Numbered from the stretch's first letter, positions 10,437 to 20,210 are shown. The stretch is 64,000 nucleotides of DNA from Enterococcus ureasiticus (GCF_001730285.1 NZ_MIJZ01000001.1:558001-622000), one strand, 5' to 3'. Numbers and translations: made by a program. Notes: generated by a model from the letters alone, not told the origin.

Positions 10437-10911
10437 CACTACTTTCCATCACAGTTTCTTCAAGAAATTTACGCTTGGCGTCTAATTTCCCTGCTAACTC
10501 TACATCATACATGGAAAGCATCTGAACTGCAAGCAGTCCGGCGTTCTTCGCACCAGATTTTCCAATTGCAGTAGTCGCAACAGGGACACCTCCAGGCATT
10601 TGAACGATGGATAACAATGAATCCAGTCCATTCAATGCTTTTGATTGAACTGGAACACCGATTACTGGCAAAGTTGTTTTGGCCGCAATCATCCCAGGCA
10701 AATGAGCCGCACCTCCTGCACCAGCAATAATGACTTTAATTCCACGATCACGTGCCTGCTCTGCAAATTCAAACATATAATCCGGTGTACGATGAGCTGA
10801 TATCACTTTTTTTTCATAAGAAATGTTAAATTCTTCCAAACTATCACAGGCATGTTTCATTGTTTCCCAATCAGATGTACTTCCCATAACCACTGAAACC
10901 ACGATAGACAT
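10423..10911 (-). CDS. purE: N5-CAIR mutase, class I PurE
   Basis: Moves the carboxylate of N5-CAIR to give CAIR. 162 aa. It carries the family signatures [10 protein letters not shown] near 9-18, SAHRTPDYM near 38-46 and [12 protein letters not shown] near 62-73. Start ATG at 10911 with a GGGGAA ribosome site. It is the promoter-proximal gene of the purEKB transcript, below two PurBoxes. Confidence 0.98.
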   Translation of the reverse strand: MSIVVSVVMGSTSDWETMKHACDSLEEFNISYEKKVISAHRTPDYMFEFAEQARDRGIKVIIAGAGGAAHLPGMIAAKTTLPVIGVPVQSKALNGLDSLLSIVQMPGGVPVATTAIGKSGAKNAGLLAVQMLSMYDVELAGKLDAKRKFLEETVMESSDELE

Positions 10912-10944
10912 AACATTCCCCTTTTCTTTCTCTATTCATTCTAT

Positions 10945-10973
10945 ATTTTATCAATGGAAAACTTAGCTGTCAA
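10945..10973 (-). promoter_or_regulatory. Promoter of purEKB
   Basis: Minus strand: -35 TTGACA (10973-10968), 17-bp spacer, -10 TAAAAT (10950-10945). Near-consensus. The leader to purE is short, about 30 nt, so there is no room for a riboswitch. Confidence 0.85.
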
Positions 10974-10976
10974 AAT

Positions 10977-11020
10977 AAAATCGAATATTATAGTTTTTTT
11001 TAATATTAATGTTCGTAATA
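10977..11020 (-). promoter_or_regulatory. Paired PurBoxes for PurR upstream of purE
   Basis: CGAA cores lie inverted at 10982-10985 (plus strand) and 11015-11012 (minus strand), with 26 nt between. On the minus strand the distal box reads TATTACGAACATTA, very close to the Bacillus PurBox. From memory, the Bacillus pur operon has the same 26-nt spacing between CGAA cores. The boxes sit immediately upstream of the -35. Confidence 0.8.
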
Positions 11021-11031
11021 AACTGACAAAA

Positions 11032-11063
11032 AAAGAAAAACCGGAAAAATGTCCGGTTTTTCT
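11032..11063 (-). terminator. Terminator of xpt-pbuX
   Basis: Minus strand AAAAACCGGA and TCCGGTTTTT form a compact stem, followed by a T-rich run. Confidence 0.88.
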
Positions 11064-11066
11064 ATA

Positions 11067-12395
11067 TCATAATTCTTCTGTCTGCTCTTCACTTTTCAGA
11101 CCATTAAACAATAAATTCAAAATAATCGCTGTCAAACTACTCATAACGATGCCATTTCCTGTGAACATTCTTAACGTTTCGGGCATTTGTTGGAATAAGG
11201 TTGGAAGCATATTGAATCCTAGACCAAAGCCAATTGAAATCGCAATAATCAGTAAGTTTTTATCATTATTATAATCAACTTTCGACAACATACGCATACC
11301 TTGTACCGCTACCATACCAAACATTACTAGCATCCCACCGCCTAAAACAGGTTCTGGAATGATTTGAGCAACTGCTCCAACTTTCGGTAGTAATCCTAAT
11401 GCAATCAAGAAGAATGCTGAATAATAAATCGGTCGTCTTGTTTTGATCCCTGAAAGCTGAACTAACCCAACATTTTGAGAAAAACCAGTATAAGGGAATG
11501 TATTAAAAATACCACCTAAAATAACTGCTAATCCTTCTGCCCGGTATCCTTTCTTCAATTCCTTTTCACCAATGTGCTTGCCTGTAATATCCCCTAAAGC
11601 AAAATAAACACCTGTTGATTCAACCATACTAACAATCGAAATAATGATCATCAATACAATTGAAGAAATATCAAAGGTTGGCGTACCAAAGTAAAATGGC
11701 TGCGGAAAATGAAACCATGTCGCTTCACCAACTGGCGCTAAATTCACTTGACCTAAAAGAGCCGCAAGAATCGTCCCACCAACTAACCCAACTAATACAG
11801 CGATTGATTTGATGAACCCTCTACCCCAAACCTGAATCACAATGATCAATCCAATTGTTACAAAAGCTAGAAGTAAATTTGTCCCATCACCAAAATTAGG
11901 ATCAGTCGCGAGCCCTCCGCCCATTTTTTCGACTGCAACTGGGATCAGTGTTAAACCGATCACGGTGATCACAGTCCCAGTTACTAAAGGTGGAAATAGC
12001 TTTTTGATTTTAGAAAAAATACCTGAGACTAACACAACAAAAATACCAGAAGCGATAATTGAGCCATAAATTGCGCCCACACCTTTATCACTACCAATCA
12101 TGATCAACGGCGCCACCGCTTGAATTGCGCAGCCAAGTACCACCGGTAAGCCAATTCCAAAAAATTTATTAACAGTTAATTGCAGCAAAGTTGCAATTCC
12201 ACACATAAAAATATCGATAGAAATCAAATAGGTCATCTGTTCTGAATTAAAATTTAAGCCGGTTCCAATCAACAATGGTACAGCCACAGCGCCAGCATAC
12301 ATCGCCAATAAATGCTGTAGACCCAAGACTGCCGCCTTACCGTTTTCTGTCTCAGGTTGCTCGATTGGTTTCTTTAGCTCTGTTTTGCTTTGCAA
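11067..12395 (-). CDS. pbuX: Xanthine permease (NCS2 family)
   Basis: Membrane nucleobase:cation symporter importing xanthine. 442 aa with about 12-14 hydrophobic segments. NCS2 hallmarks are GLQHLLAMYAGAVAVPLL near 25-42, the short motif VESTGVYFALGDI near 257-269 and NVGLVQLSGIKTR near 308-320. It starts at TTG 12395 behind GAGGGGG, only 2 bp after the xpt stop, so the two are cotranscribed. The guanine riboswitch upstream of xpt controls both. Xanthine rather than uracil is inferred from pairing with xpt. Confidence 0.94.
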   Translation of the reverse strand: MQSKTELKKPIEQPETENGKAAVLGLQHLLAMYAGAVAVPLLIGTGLNFNSEQMTYLISIDIFMCGIATLLQLTVNKFFGIGLPVVLGCAIQAVAPLIMIGSDKGVGAIYGSIIASGIFVVLVSGIFSKIKKLFPPLVTGTVITVIGLTLIPVAVEKMGGGLATDPNFGDGTNLLLAFVTIGLIIVIQVWGRGFIKSIAVLVGLVGGTILAALLGQVNLAPVGEATWFHFPQPFYFGTPTFDISSIVLMIIISIVSMVESTGVYFALGDITGKHIGEKELKKGYRAEGLAVILGGIFNTFPYTGFSQNVGLVQLSGIKTRRPIYYSAFFLIALGLLPKVGAVAQIIPEPVLGGGMLVMFGMVAVQGMRMLSKVDYNNDKNLLIIAISIGFGLGFNMLPTLFQQMPETLRMFTGNGIVMSSLTAIILNLLFNGLKSEEQTEEL

Positions 12396-12397
12396 GT

Positions 12398-13142
<745 letters not shown>

Positions 13143-13153
13143 TTCTTGTTATT

Positions 13154-13181
13154 AGTATACAATAGTACAAAACTCTGAAAA
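13154..13181 (-). promoter_or_regulatory. Promoter of xpt-pbuX
   Basis: Minus strand: -35 TTTTCA (13181-13176), 16-bp spacer, -10 TATACT (13159-13154), just upstream of the riboswitch aptamer. Confidence 0.65.
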
Positions 13182-13225
13182 TTTCAATGAAAAAAATTAT
13201 TTTTTCATTGAAATTTTACAGAGTC
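13171..13225 (-). terminator. Long hairpin ending the NlpC/P60 gene
   Basis: A near-perfect inverted repeat of about 24 bp per arm (ACTCTG...AAAATTTCAATG and its complement). It lies after the hydrolase stop codon and overlaps the -35 of the xpt promoter. Confidence 0.75.
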
Positions 13226-13261
13226 ACTTATTGATTCTATATATTTTCTATTATAGTTTGT

Positions 13262-14320
13262 CTATTTTTTGATAAATGCAGGTTTTCCACCAGCTGGTAA
13301 AGCTGTGTTTTTAGGCACTAATTTTATTTCAATGGCTTCTAAACGTTTAGCTAACCCTTGTGTTCCAGCAGATTGACCGTTTTTAGTCCATGCTTGCCAT
13401 CCATAGCTTTGAGAGTGAACGCGGTATTGTACATCATATTTAGTTGCTGCTTCACCACTTAATTTAATTTGGATTCCTTCTAATCTTTTAGCTTGACCTG
13501 TTGTTCCACTTAACTCATTATTTGATTTCCATACTTGCCAACCAATACTTTGGATATGGGTCTTATATTGAATACTTCCACTAATTGAAGGATCTAGTTT
13601 GATTTGGATTCCTTCCAAACGTTTTGCCTTGCCAATTGATCCGCTTGTTTGACCTGATTGTAAATAACTTCCCCAACCAAAATCTTGGAGATGAGTTCTA
13701 TAGCTTACTAGTTTTGAATTATTATCATTATTATTTTTAATTACTTTTACCGCAAAACTTGGTTTAAAGTAAGTTATTGAATTGACTTTTACCACTTCAT
13801 TTTCATTTGGTGCGTGGATATATTGTCCGTTACCAATAGCAACTGCTACATGATATGTATTTCCTTTAGTGCCCCAAAAATACAGATCCCCAGGTTCAGC
13901 TTGATCAACACTGATTTGTTCGCCAGCTTTTTCTTGCGGCACAGTGTAATCCCCAATATTTTTTCCAGTTACTTGTAAAAATACATAGCGTGTCAATCCT
14001 GAGCAATCAAATACATTAGGTCCTTTTCCACCCCACGCGTAAGGTTTGCCTAAATGTCTTTTAGCTTCAGCAACGACTTGATTTTTTTGAGAAGTCGAAA
14101 ACGGAACTGCACTTCTAGCTGCTGGTTCTTCTTGGATATTTTCTAAAGAAAAATCAGGCATTTCTTGAATTTGCTGAATTTGTTCAGCTGTAAAACCCGA
14201 TTCAACTGCTGCTTGATAGCTTTCTTCACTTAAAATTCCGGTCGCTTCAATAGAACTAGCCGACCCGCCAGCCGCAAAAAGAACCATAGCCGCACCAACC
14301 ACATAACAATAGCTCTTCAT
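13262..14320 (-). CDS. Secreted NlpC/P60 peptidoglycan hydrolase with ChW repeats
   Basis: Probable cell-wall endopeptidase. ATG 14320 (352 aa) is preferred over 14356, because a signal peptide (MKSYCYVVGAAMVLFAAGGS) then starts the protein and a GGGAG site precedes it. The NlpC/P60 domain is at about 80-195, with catalytic Cys106 in FDCSG, His157 in YHVAV and His169 in IHAPN. The C-terminal third holds three ChW (clostridial hydrophobic W) repeats at about 204-248, 254-297 and 304-345. Each has a GW core and KRLE-x-I-x-IKL, and the repeats probably mediate surface or glycan binding. Monocistronic, with a terminator downstream. Confidence 0.9.
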   Translation of the reverse strand: MKSYCYVVGAAMVLFAAGGSASSIEATGILSEESYQAAVESGFTAEQIQQIQEMPDFSLENIQEEPAARSAVPFSTSQKNQVVAEAKRHLGKPYAWGGKGPNVFDCSGLTRYVFLQVTGKNIGDYTVPQEKAGEQISVDQAEPGDLYFWGTKGNTYHVAVAIGNGQYIHAPNENEVVKVNSITYFKPSFAVKVIKNNNDNNSKLVSYRTHLQDFGWGSYLQSGQTSGSIGKAKRLEGIQIKLDPSISGSIQYKTHIQSIGWQVWKSNNELSGTTGQAKRLEGIQIKLSGEAATKYDVQYRVHSQSYGWQAWTKNGQSAGTQGLAKRLEAIEIKLVPKNTALPAGGKPAFIKK

Positions 14321-14461
14321 AATTTTCCCAACTCCCAACTCATTTTCCCTAATCATAACATAAAATAAATTAATTTTATCTTAGTAAAACAAGTTTATTC
14401 TATTTATGATCATTTTGTAATATAATTTTTTTTAAAAAACCTAACAGAATCTATAGACTAA

Positions 14462-14512
14462 AAAAGATAATCAACAGCTAGATACACTAAAGCATGCCAT
14501 TGATTATCCTTA
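14462..14512 (-). terminator. Terminator of the TIM-barrel gene
   Basis: Minus strand GATAATCAA and TTGATTATC pair, followed by TTTTTT. Confidence 0.8.
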
Positions 14513-14540
14513 CTTACAATAAAAATTTGATTTATAGTCT

Positions 14541-15224
14541 TTAATTGTCATTCTCTTTTTCTATATTTCTATATTTATTCATTTTTTGGCTAAAAAGTTC
14601 ACCATTGCTTGGCGGTGTATATGTAATTGCATTCGCTCCAGCTTCAATCGTTTCGGTGATTGATTCATCCGTTGGACCACCAGTTGCAATAATCGGTAAT
14701 TCAGGGTATTTATCTCTGAAAAACTTCACCGTCTTAGCTGTATCTTTACCGGCACTGATGTTGATCATCGTCACACCTGCCTCTATCTTTTCATCAATGG
14801 GTGTGTGAATAGACGTTACAGTACTAACTACTGGAATGTCAACAACTTCACAAACCATTTCAACCGTTTCAACTGGAGTTGGACCATTTAACACCACACC
14901 AATAGAGCCTTGTGCTTCTGCAAATAAGCTCATGTAAGCCGAGCGTTGCCCTTGAGTCAAACCACCACCAACTCCTGAAAAGACAGGAATGTCTGCTGCT
15001 TCTATAATACTTTTAGTAATTGCTGGATGAGGTGTAAAAGGGTAGACAGCAATCACTGCATTTGCATCTGTATTTCTAATAATTGCTATGTCCGTCGTAA
15101 AAATAATTGATTTTATTTTTTTCCCAAAAATTCGTATTCCGCTCGCTTGTGCAATCACTTTTGGCACTTGAACAATATCCTGTTTTAAGGGTGTTACAAT
15201 TTCCGGTACCCACTTTTCACTCAT
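14541..15224 (-). CDS. Predicted TIM-barrel protein, conserved in Firmicutes
   Basis: 227 aa without a signal or membrane segment. Alternating strand-helix blocks end in small-residue loops (VFSGVGGGLTQGQ near 81-93, VVSTVTSIHTP, MINISAGKDTAKT, PIIATGGPTDESI). The C-terminal ATGGP and ANAITYTPP loops resemble the phosphate-binding end of flavin/phosphate-binding barrels. Databases usually label such proteins as hydrolase or barrel-domain protein. I cannot assign a reaction. The gene follows the GH73 gene on the same strand with a 27-bp gap. Confidence 0.75.
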   Translation of the reverse strand: MSEKWVPEIVTPLKQDIVQVPKVIAQASGIRIFGKKIKSIIFTTDIAIIRNTDANAVIAVYPFTPHPAITKSIIEAADIPVFSGVGGGLTQGQRSAYMSLFAEAQGSIGVVLNGPTPVETVEMVCEVVDIPVVSTVTSIHTPIDEKIEAGVTMINISAGKDTAKTVKFFRDKYPELPIIATGGPTDESITETIEAGANAITYTPPSNGELFSQKMNKYRNIEKENDN

Positions 15225-15251
15225 TCAATCTACTCCTTTTTACTCCATTAA

Positions 15252-15875
15252 TTAATGGTCATATTTATTAAGATCATAGCTCTCAATCACATGGATCACC
15301 TTATCTGCATAAGTTGGATCAGTTGCATAGCCAGCATCTTGTAAAGCACGTGCGGCTTGTTTATAATTTTTCGCTAGAAGAACATGTTCATACAGGCGCG
15401 GATTCCATGTTACACCGTTAACAAATAAACGTGTGTGGTCATCCATCGATTCTTCCCACGTATTATACACTCTGAAATCTCCTTGAATAACGATCCACTC
15501 TTCATTGATGTATTCACGAGTCTCAAGGTTGACCTTTTTTTGATCTCCGTAAGCTTTGATCCCAAATAAATTATTATACTTGGATGCAAGAGTACTTTGT
15601 CCCCAATTTGATTCTAAAATCGCCTGACCGATAATAATACTAGGCAAAACCCCATAAGATGCTTGTAACTCTTTAGCATGAGGACTGATTCTGTCAATAA
15701 ACTGTTCTTTTGATACTTGTTCTTTTTGTTGAGTAGAAGCTTCTTCTGTTTTAGAACCGTCTGACAATACATTGATTGAAAAAATAAACGCCACACCAAC
15801 AATCAGCAACCCTGCAAAAAGCATCGGTAAGTTCGTTTTTCTCATTTTTTTCTTCCTATATCTTGGACTATTCAT
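15252..15875 (-). CDS. Membrane-anchored N-acetylglucosaminidase, GH73
   Basis: Cleaves peptidoglycan glycan strands. 207 aa: a basic N-terminus, a membrane segment or uncleaved signal at about 17-36, then a GH73 domain at about 55-200. The catalytic Glu88 is in QAILESNWGQS, and the NLFGIKAYG and YNTWEESMDDHTRLF blocks are typical. The start at 15875 has GTAGGGA upstream; a second ATG at 15845 also has a usable AGGAAG, so the N-terminus may be shorter. It has its own promoter inside the end of the preceding small gene. Confidence 0.88.
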   Translation of the reverse strand: MNSPRYRKKKMRKTNLPMLFAGLLIVGVAFIFSINVLSDGSKTEEASTQQKEQVSKEQFIDRISPHAKELQASYGVLPSIIIGQAILESNWGQSTLASKYNNLFGIKAYGDQKKVNLETREYINEEWIVIQGDFRVYNTWEESMDDHTRLFVNGVTWNPRLYEHVLLAKNYKQAARALQDAGYATDPTYADKVIHVIESYDLNKYDH

Positions 15876-15941
15876 ACATTCCCTACTTTGTTTTGTATTC
15901 GTTCCTGTACTAATTTTTTAGTTTAGGACAATGGCTGACTG

Positions 15942-15970
15942 ATTATATCAGTTTTTCCCCAGACAATCAA
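15942..15970 (-). promoter_or_regulatory. Promoter of the GH73 gene
   Basis: Minus strand: -35 TTGATT (15970-15965), 17-bp spacer, extended -10 TGATATAAT (15947-15942 core). It overlaps the stop codon of the upstream small gene. Confidence 0.65.
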
Positions 15971-16170
15971 TCAACAGCTGTTGTAGTCGTAGTTGTCGAT
16001 GTTTTCGTTTGTATTTCAGATGTGGTTGATGATGGAACAATTGTGCTTGTTGTTTTCGTCTCTTCACTGCTCGGTTCATTTTTTTCTTTTGGTGTTGCAT
16101 GGCCAAAAAAGACGAAAATTACAGCACCTAACACTATGATAACGGATAAAATTCCTAAAATTTGTTTCAC
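15967..16170 (-). CDS. Small single-pass membrane protein with Ser/Thr-rich tail
   Basis: 67 aa starting at GTG 16170 behind GTAGGGAG. Residues 4-24 form one hydrophobic segment (ILGILSVIIVLGAVIFVFFG). The remainder is low complexity and mostly Ser, Thr, Glu and Lys, ending in a run of Thr. It resembles a membrane tether with a disordered extracellular tail. It lies 19 bp after the 173-aa gene, so the two are probably cotranscribed. No family recognised. Confidence 0.65.
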   Translation of the reverse strand: MKQILGILSVIIVLGAVIFVFFGHATPKEKNEPSSEETKTTSTIVPSSTTSEIQTKTSTTTTTTAVD

Positions 16171-16189
16171 AAAAAAACTCCCTACTTAC

Positions 16190-16711
16190 TTATTCACCAA
16201 CGTAAGTACCCATCAAATTTTCATTTACCCAATCAAGTAATTCTACTTTTGATCCTTCTAATTGTCCTTGTAATGTAGCAGGTAATCGAAATGTGACAAT
16301 ATCATCAAAGCCCCACTCGCCATAAGAAACCGTTACTTTTAAATCAATAAAAGCTTGTTCTTTTTCTTCGCGATTCGCTTTTGACGTTATCAGTTCAGCA
16401 ATTCCGGCCCCTGACTGCAGCCATTTTTTAGCTATCAATGTTTTTAAACGCTTGTATTCTGAAACAGCAATATTTCTTTTCTCAGGAAATAGAATCGTTT
16501 GACGTAATATTTTTTGCGTCAGCATCCATTCATAATCGGAAAACAAGTTTTTTACTTTTTGCATTTCTTCACTCGTTAAATTGATTCTACCTTTTTTCCA
16601 ATTATCCCAATTTTCTTTTGTGGTTTGGAGATAGTCTGTATAAAAGTGCTCTTCAGTTTCAAACTGTTCTATAATTGCGTCGATAAGAATATCTATATAC
16701 ATTTGGTGCAT
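16190..16711 (-). CDS. Conserved cytoplasmic protein, unknown function
   Basis: 173 aa. The ATG at 16711 follows AAGGAGG with good spacing. The N-terminal part is largely helical (IDILIDAIIEQFETEEHFYTDYL), with NWDNWKKGRINLTSEEMQKV at about 34-53 resembling a helix-turn-helix-like or XRE-like fragment. The C-terminal part carries mixed strand and helix ending LLDWVNENLMGTYVGE. No catalytic motif was recognised. First gene of a small minus-strand cluster leading to the GH73 hydrolase. Confidence 0.7.
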   Translation of the reverse strand: MHQMYIDILIDAIIEQFETEEHFYTDYLQTTKENWDNWKKGRINLTSEEMQKVKNLFSDYEWMLTQKILRQTILFPEKRNIAVSEYKRLKTLIAKKWLQSGAGIAELITSKANREEKEQAFIDLKVTVSYGEWGFDDIVTFRLPATLQGQLEGSKVELLDWVNENLMGTYVGE

Positions 16712-16911
16712 GACTCTCGCCTCCTTTTCCTATTTTACTGAAAATATCAAAAAAATGCATCACTTTAAATCACTTATTTCTGTATTTTTAAGAAATATTC
16801 AGCTTGTTCCCATAATAATAGGACACTTCTGAGCTTCTGTCCAAAATAATCCACCATTTTAAACTTCTCATGTATAATAGAACTGTATAAAGTAAATTAG
16901 GGGGATCATTC

Positions 16912-17877
16912 ATGAAAAATTACAATTGGGGCATCATTGGCCTTGGAGAAATTGCAACTAGTTTCGCTGAAAGCTTTCGACAAGAAAATAGCCGAATCGC
17001 AGCCGTTGCATCTAGAACGTTGAGTAAAGCTGAAGCATTTGCTAACGAACATGATATTCCAAAGGCATACGGTTCATTCGAAGAGATGTTGACCGATCAA
17101 ACGATCGACATTGTCTATATTGCTGTTCCTAACCGCCAACACATCGAACATATTTTAAAAGCTTTAGGAGCAGGCAAACATGTTCTTTGTGAAAAAGCGA
17201 TTACGATGAATAGTGATGAATTAGCCGAAGCAATGAAGTTAGCACAAGAAAAAGGCTTGGTATTAGCTGAAGCAATGACTATTTTCAATATGCCTTTATA
17301 TCAAGAGCTGCGAAGTCAGATCGATTCTAAACGCTTTGGAAAATTGAAAATGATTCAAGCGCCTTTTGGTAGTTATAAGGAACCTGATCCAACAAACCGA
17401 TTCTTCAATCCTGACTTAGCCGGTGGTGCTCTTTTGGATATTGGGACTTATGCAGTGTCTTTCGCACGATGGTTCTTCACCTCCCAACCTAAAGTCGTTG
17501 CATCTATCATGCAGCCGTTCTCGACTGGTGTAGATGAACAATCAGCAACTATTCTACAAAATGACGCTCAAGAAATGGCAACAGTTTCATTAAGTTTTCA
17601 AGCAAAAATGCCAAAAAAAGGAATCGTCGCTTTTGAAGATGCTTATATTGTAATCAACGAGTATCCAAGAGCAGATGAAGCAAAAGTTTTCTTTAATGAT
17701 GGCACCGTAGAAACGATTGTTTCTGGTGACAGTCACCAAGCATTGAACTATGAAATCACCAATATGGTTAAAATGATCGAAGGAGAAAAAACGAATCGTT
17801 CGCTGTTTTTAACAAAAGATGTTATCGATCTTCTAGATCAAATGCAACAAAATTGGACTAAAAAAAACTACCCGTGA
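16912..17877 (+). CDS. Gfo/Idh/MocA family NAD(P)-dependent oxidoreductase
   Basis: 321 aa. Rossmann N-terminus WGIIGLGEIATSF at about 5-17, VASRTLSKAEAFA as the second strand, and the family motif HVLCEKAITMNSDEL near 93-107 with the conserved EK pair. GGGALLDIGTYAVS-type sequence (here GGALLDIGTYAVS near 171-183) is the substrate-domain hallmark. The substrate cannot be read from sequence; trans-dihydrodiol dehydrogenase-like and sugar oxidoreductase-like enzymes share these motifs. ATG 16912 follows a GGGGGATC ribosome site. Confidence 0.85.
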   Translation: MKNYNWGIIGLGEIATSFAESFRQENSRIAAVASRTLSKAEAFANEHDIPKAYGSFEEMLTDQTIDIVYIAVPNRQHIEHILKALGAGKHVLCEKAITMNSDELAEAMKLAQEKGLVLAEAMTIFNMPLYQELRSQIDSKRFGKLKMIQAPFGSYKEPDPTNRFFNPDLAGGALLDIGTYAVSFARWFFTSQPKVVASIMQPFSTGVDEQSATILQNDAQEMATVSLSFQAKMPKKGIVAFEDAYIVINEYPRADEAKVFFNDGTVETIVSGDSHQALNYEITNMVKMIEGEKTNRSLFLTKDVIDLLDQMQQNWTKKNYP

Positions 17878-17941
17878 AAGCGGGTTTTTTTAATATAAAA
17901 AACTGAGACGAAAATGAACTAGCGCCCTTTCGTCTCAGTTA
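17868..17941. terminator. Two adjacent terminators between the oxidoreductase and argS
   Basis: ACCCG/CGGGT with TTTTTTT at 17868-17893 serves the plus strand and overlaps the stop codon. AACTGAGACGAAA paired with TTTCGTCTCAGTT at about 17901-17940 can serve both convergent genes. Confidence 0.8.
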
Positions 17942-17950
17942 ATTTACTTA

Positions 17951-19642
17951 TTACATTTCATTTGGTGCATGTAGACCAAGCAAACGTAGATCTTCTTTAA
18001 TGATCGTTGCCATCGCATAGACTAATGCTAAACGTGATTCTTTTTGCTCATCTTCAGCCAAAATTTTGACATGAGCATAGTATTTATTGAACGCTTGAGC
18101 TACTTGAATCGCATGTTTTGCAATGACTGAAGGTTCATATTTATCCGCTGCTTGCATCACTACTTCTGGGAATTTTTGCAATAACTTAATAACTTCCCAG
18201 CTCTCTTTGTCATCCAATGCATACTCTTTCGTCTCATCGATAGTGAAGTCAGCCTTTCTTAAAATACTCATAGCACGTGCATGTGTATATTGCACATAAG
18301 GACCTGTTTCACCTTCAAAACGCACAACTTCTTCTAAAACAAAGTCAAAGTTATTCAACCGATCATTTTTTAAATCATGGAAAATAACAGAGCCTATCCC
18401 AACTTGTCGAGCAACTTCTTCGCGCTCTGGTAAATCAGGATTTTTCTCCATAATTTGTTTATTTGCTAACTCAACCGCTTCATTCAACACTTCTTCAAGT
18501 AAAACGATCTTCCCTTTACGCGTTGATAGTTTTTTACCACCTTGTGTGATCAAACCAAACGGTACGTGGTGCATATCTTTAGACCAATCAAATCCAAGTT
18601 CATTTAAAACTGCTTTTAATTGTTTAAAGTGGTTACTTTGTTCATTTCCAACAACATAAAGTGATTTCGCAAAATCATAGTTACGTTTGCGATAAACGGC
18701 AGCAGCTAAATCACGTGTGATATAAAGCGTTGCGCCATCTGATTTTTTGATCAACGCTGGATTTAGGTCATACGCAGTTAAATCAACGATTTCAGCACCT
18801 TGATTTTCTTGCAGTAGATGTTTTTCTTCCAGCATTGTTACGATTTCGTTCATTTTATCGTTGTAGAAAGCTTCTCCATTGTATGAATCAAACGAAACTT
18901 CCAGCATAGAATAAATTTTATCGAATTCTTTTAATGATTCTGTACGGAACCATTGCCATAGTTCTGTTGCTTCTGTATCGCCCTCTTCTAGTTTTTTAAA
19001 CCAAGCACGAGCTTCTTCCTCTAATTCAGGTTGAGTTTCAGCCTCTTCATGAAACTGTACATACAAACGCAATAGTTCAGTGATTGGTGCAGTTCTGACT
19101 GATTCTTCTGAACCCCATTTTTTGTAAGCCACGATCAATTTACCAAACTGTGTGCCCCAATCGCCTAAATGGTTGATGCGAATTGGTGTGTACCCAATTT
19201 TTTCAAGGATAAATGCAATAGAATTCCCAATTACCGTTGAGCGTAGATGTCCCATTGAAATTGGTTTCGCGATATTTGGCGAAGACATATCAATTGGCAC
19301 ATTACCTTTACCCCCTATTGAACTATCTCCATAGTGTCCTTTTTCTTTAGCAATTTGGCCAATCACTGCTTGGCTGACCATTTTTTTATTCATAAAAAAG
19401 TTTAAGTAAGGTCCAACTACTTCGATTTTTTCAAAGTCTGTTCCAGCGATTTTTTCTGCTAAATCAGCAGCGATTTGCTGCGGGGCTTTGCGGTAGACTT
19501 TAGCTAATGAAAAAGCTGGAAAGGCTACGTCTCCGTGATCGACAGATTTAGGATTTTCCAATAATTGTGTAACTGTTTCTAAAGTTAAGTCATCTTTTAC
19601 CACTTCGTAAATAGCTTTTGCTACGATTTCTTTGTTGTTCAT
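17951..19642 (-). CDS. argS: Arginyl-tRNA synthetase
   Basis: Charges tRNA-Arg. 563 aa. Class I signatures are [20 protein letters not shown] near 120-139 (HIGH-like motif with MGH) and the [12 protein letters not shown] segment (KMSKS-like region). The N-terminal additional domain and the C-terminal DALR-type anticodon-binding domain (ending [11 protein letters not shown]) are complete. ATG 19642 follows AGGAGGATATCT. Expression is probably set by the T-box leader upstream, separated by a further 270 nt of leader. Confidence 0.98.
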   Translation of the reverse strand: MNNKEIVAKAIYEVVKDDLTLETVTQLLENPKSVDHGDVAFPAFSLAKVYRKAPQQIAADLAEKIAGTDFEKIEVVGPYLNFFMNKKMVSQAVIGQIAKEKGHYGDSSIGGKGNVPIDMSSPNIAKPISMGHLRSTVIGNSIAFILEKIGYTPIRINHLGDWGTQFGKLIVAYKKWGSEESVRTAPITELLRLYVQFHEEAETQPELEEEARAWFKKLEEGDTEATELWQWFRTESLKEFDKIYSMLEVSFDSYNGEAFYNDKMNEIVTMLEEKHLLQENQGAEIVDLTAYDLNPALIKKSDGATLYITRDLAAAVYRKRNYDFAKSLYVVGNEQSNHFKQLKAVLNELGFDWSKDMHHVPFGLITQGGKKLSTRKGKIVLLEEVLNEAVELANKQIMEKNPDLPEREEVARQVGIGSVIFHDLKNDRLNNFDFVLEEVVRFEGETGPYVQYTHARAMSILRKADFTIDETKEYALDDKESWEVIKLLQKFPEVVMQAADKYEPSVIAKHAIQVAQAFNKYYAHVKILAEDEQKESRLALVYAMATIIKEDLRLLGLHAPNEM

Positions 19643-19913
19643 AGATATCCTCCTAATGATTGGGTTTTATTGATTAATAGGAACTTACTCGTTGATGATT
19701 TTTAGTTCAGATATTCTTTGTTTTGAGGAACTGCTACTAATGTTTTTCTAGATCATAAGCGCTTGGTGATTCCTAGTATGGTTACTTCTCTCCCTTTGCA
19801 CGCCTTGTACTGTTTATCATCTGCTCTGACAAAGTCAGTCGCAGTCCTTCAATTCTTAGAGCTTCAGCTCTTAGAAATTGATGAGATCGAAACAAAGTGT
19901 AGTGATTCACAGC
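19643..19913 (-). other. Long untranslated stretch between the T-box terminator and argS
   Basis: No credible coding frame. It contains an imperfect inverted repeat (TTCTTAGAGC / GCTCTTAGAA, about 19852-19875) and a short CTGAC/GTCAG hairpin near 19825. I see no clear second promoter. The stretch would be part of the argS transcript whenever the T-box reads through. Confidence 0.5.
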
Positions 19914-20160
19914 AAAAAGTCCCTAATGTTAAAAAACACCAGAGACGAGATTTTCCCGCGGTACCACTCTAATTGTTCGTACTTTTATAAAGACGAACCC
20001 ACTTAATCTATTAACGGTAGATAGCCGTCTGCCTATGCAGATTCTCTAAAGTGCACTTCCTTCATTTGATTATTTTCGGCTTGCACCCTCCCGAAATCGC
20101 TTGGATAATAGGTAATGAAGTACTCTCTTTATCGATGAATCAGTATTAAACTGGGTTTAT
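19914..20160 (-). promoter_or_regulatory. T-box riboswitch leader upstream of argS
   Basis: Minus strand: Stem I with the AAGAGAGTA loop-E side near 20130-20121 and the distal hairpin TTTCGG...CCGAAA near 20098-20076. Next come the specifier-loop 3' side GAAGTGCAC (20059-20051) and the T-box AGAGTGGTACCGCGG (19970-19956). The terminator GTCTCTGGTG/CATTAGGGAC plus TTTTT ends near 19914. The T-box reads UGGU, which pairs with a tRNA ending ACCA (discriminator A). The specifier triplet is ambiguous, and no Arg codon is obvious in the expected place. Confidence 0.9.
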
Positions 20161-20210
20161 TATAGCAAATATTTTTCTCTATGCCTAGTCTTATCCGTTG
20201 ATTCTTATTT

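Noticed and set aside
11067-12395. Uracil permease as an alternative for the NCS2 transporter
   Set aside because: Close linkage to xpt behind a guanine riboswitch makes xanthine much more likely.
19763-19972. Plus-strand 69-codon frame upstream of argS
   Set aside because: Antisense to the T-box leader, with no ribosome site or protein-like pattern.
19914-20160. Calling the T-box cysteine-specific from TGC
   Set aside because: The T-box UGGU requires discriminator A, whereas bacterial tRNA-Cys has U73. Specificity left open.
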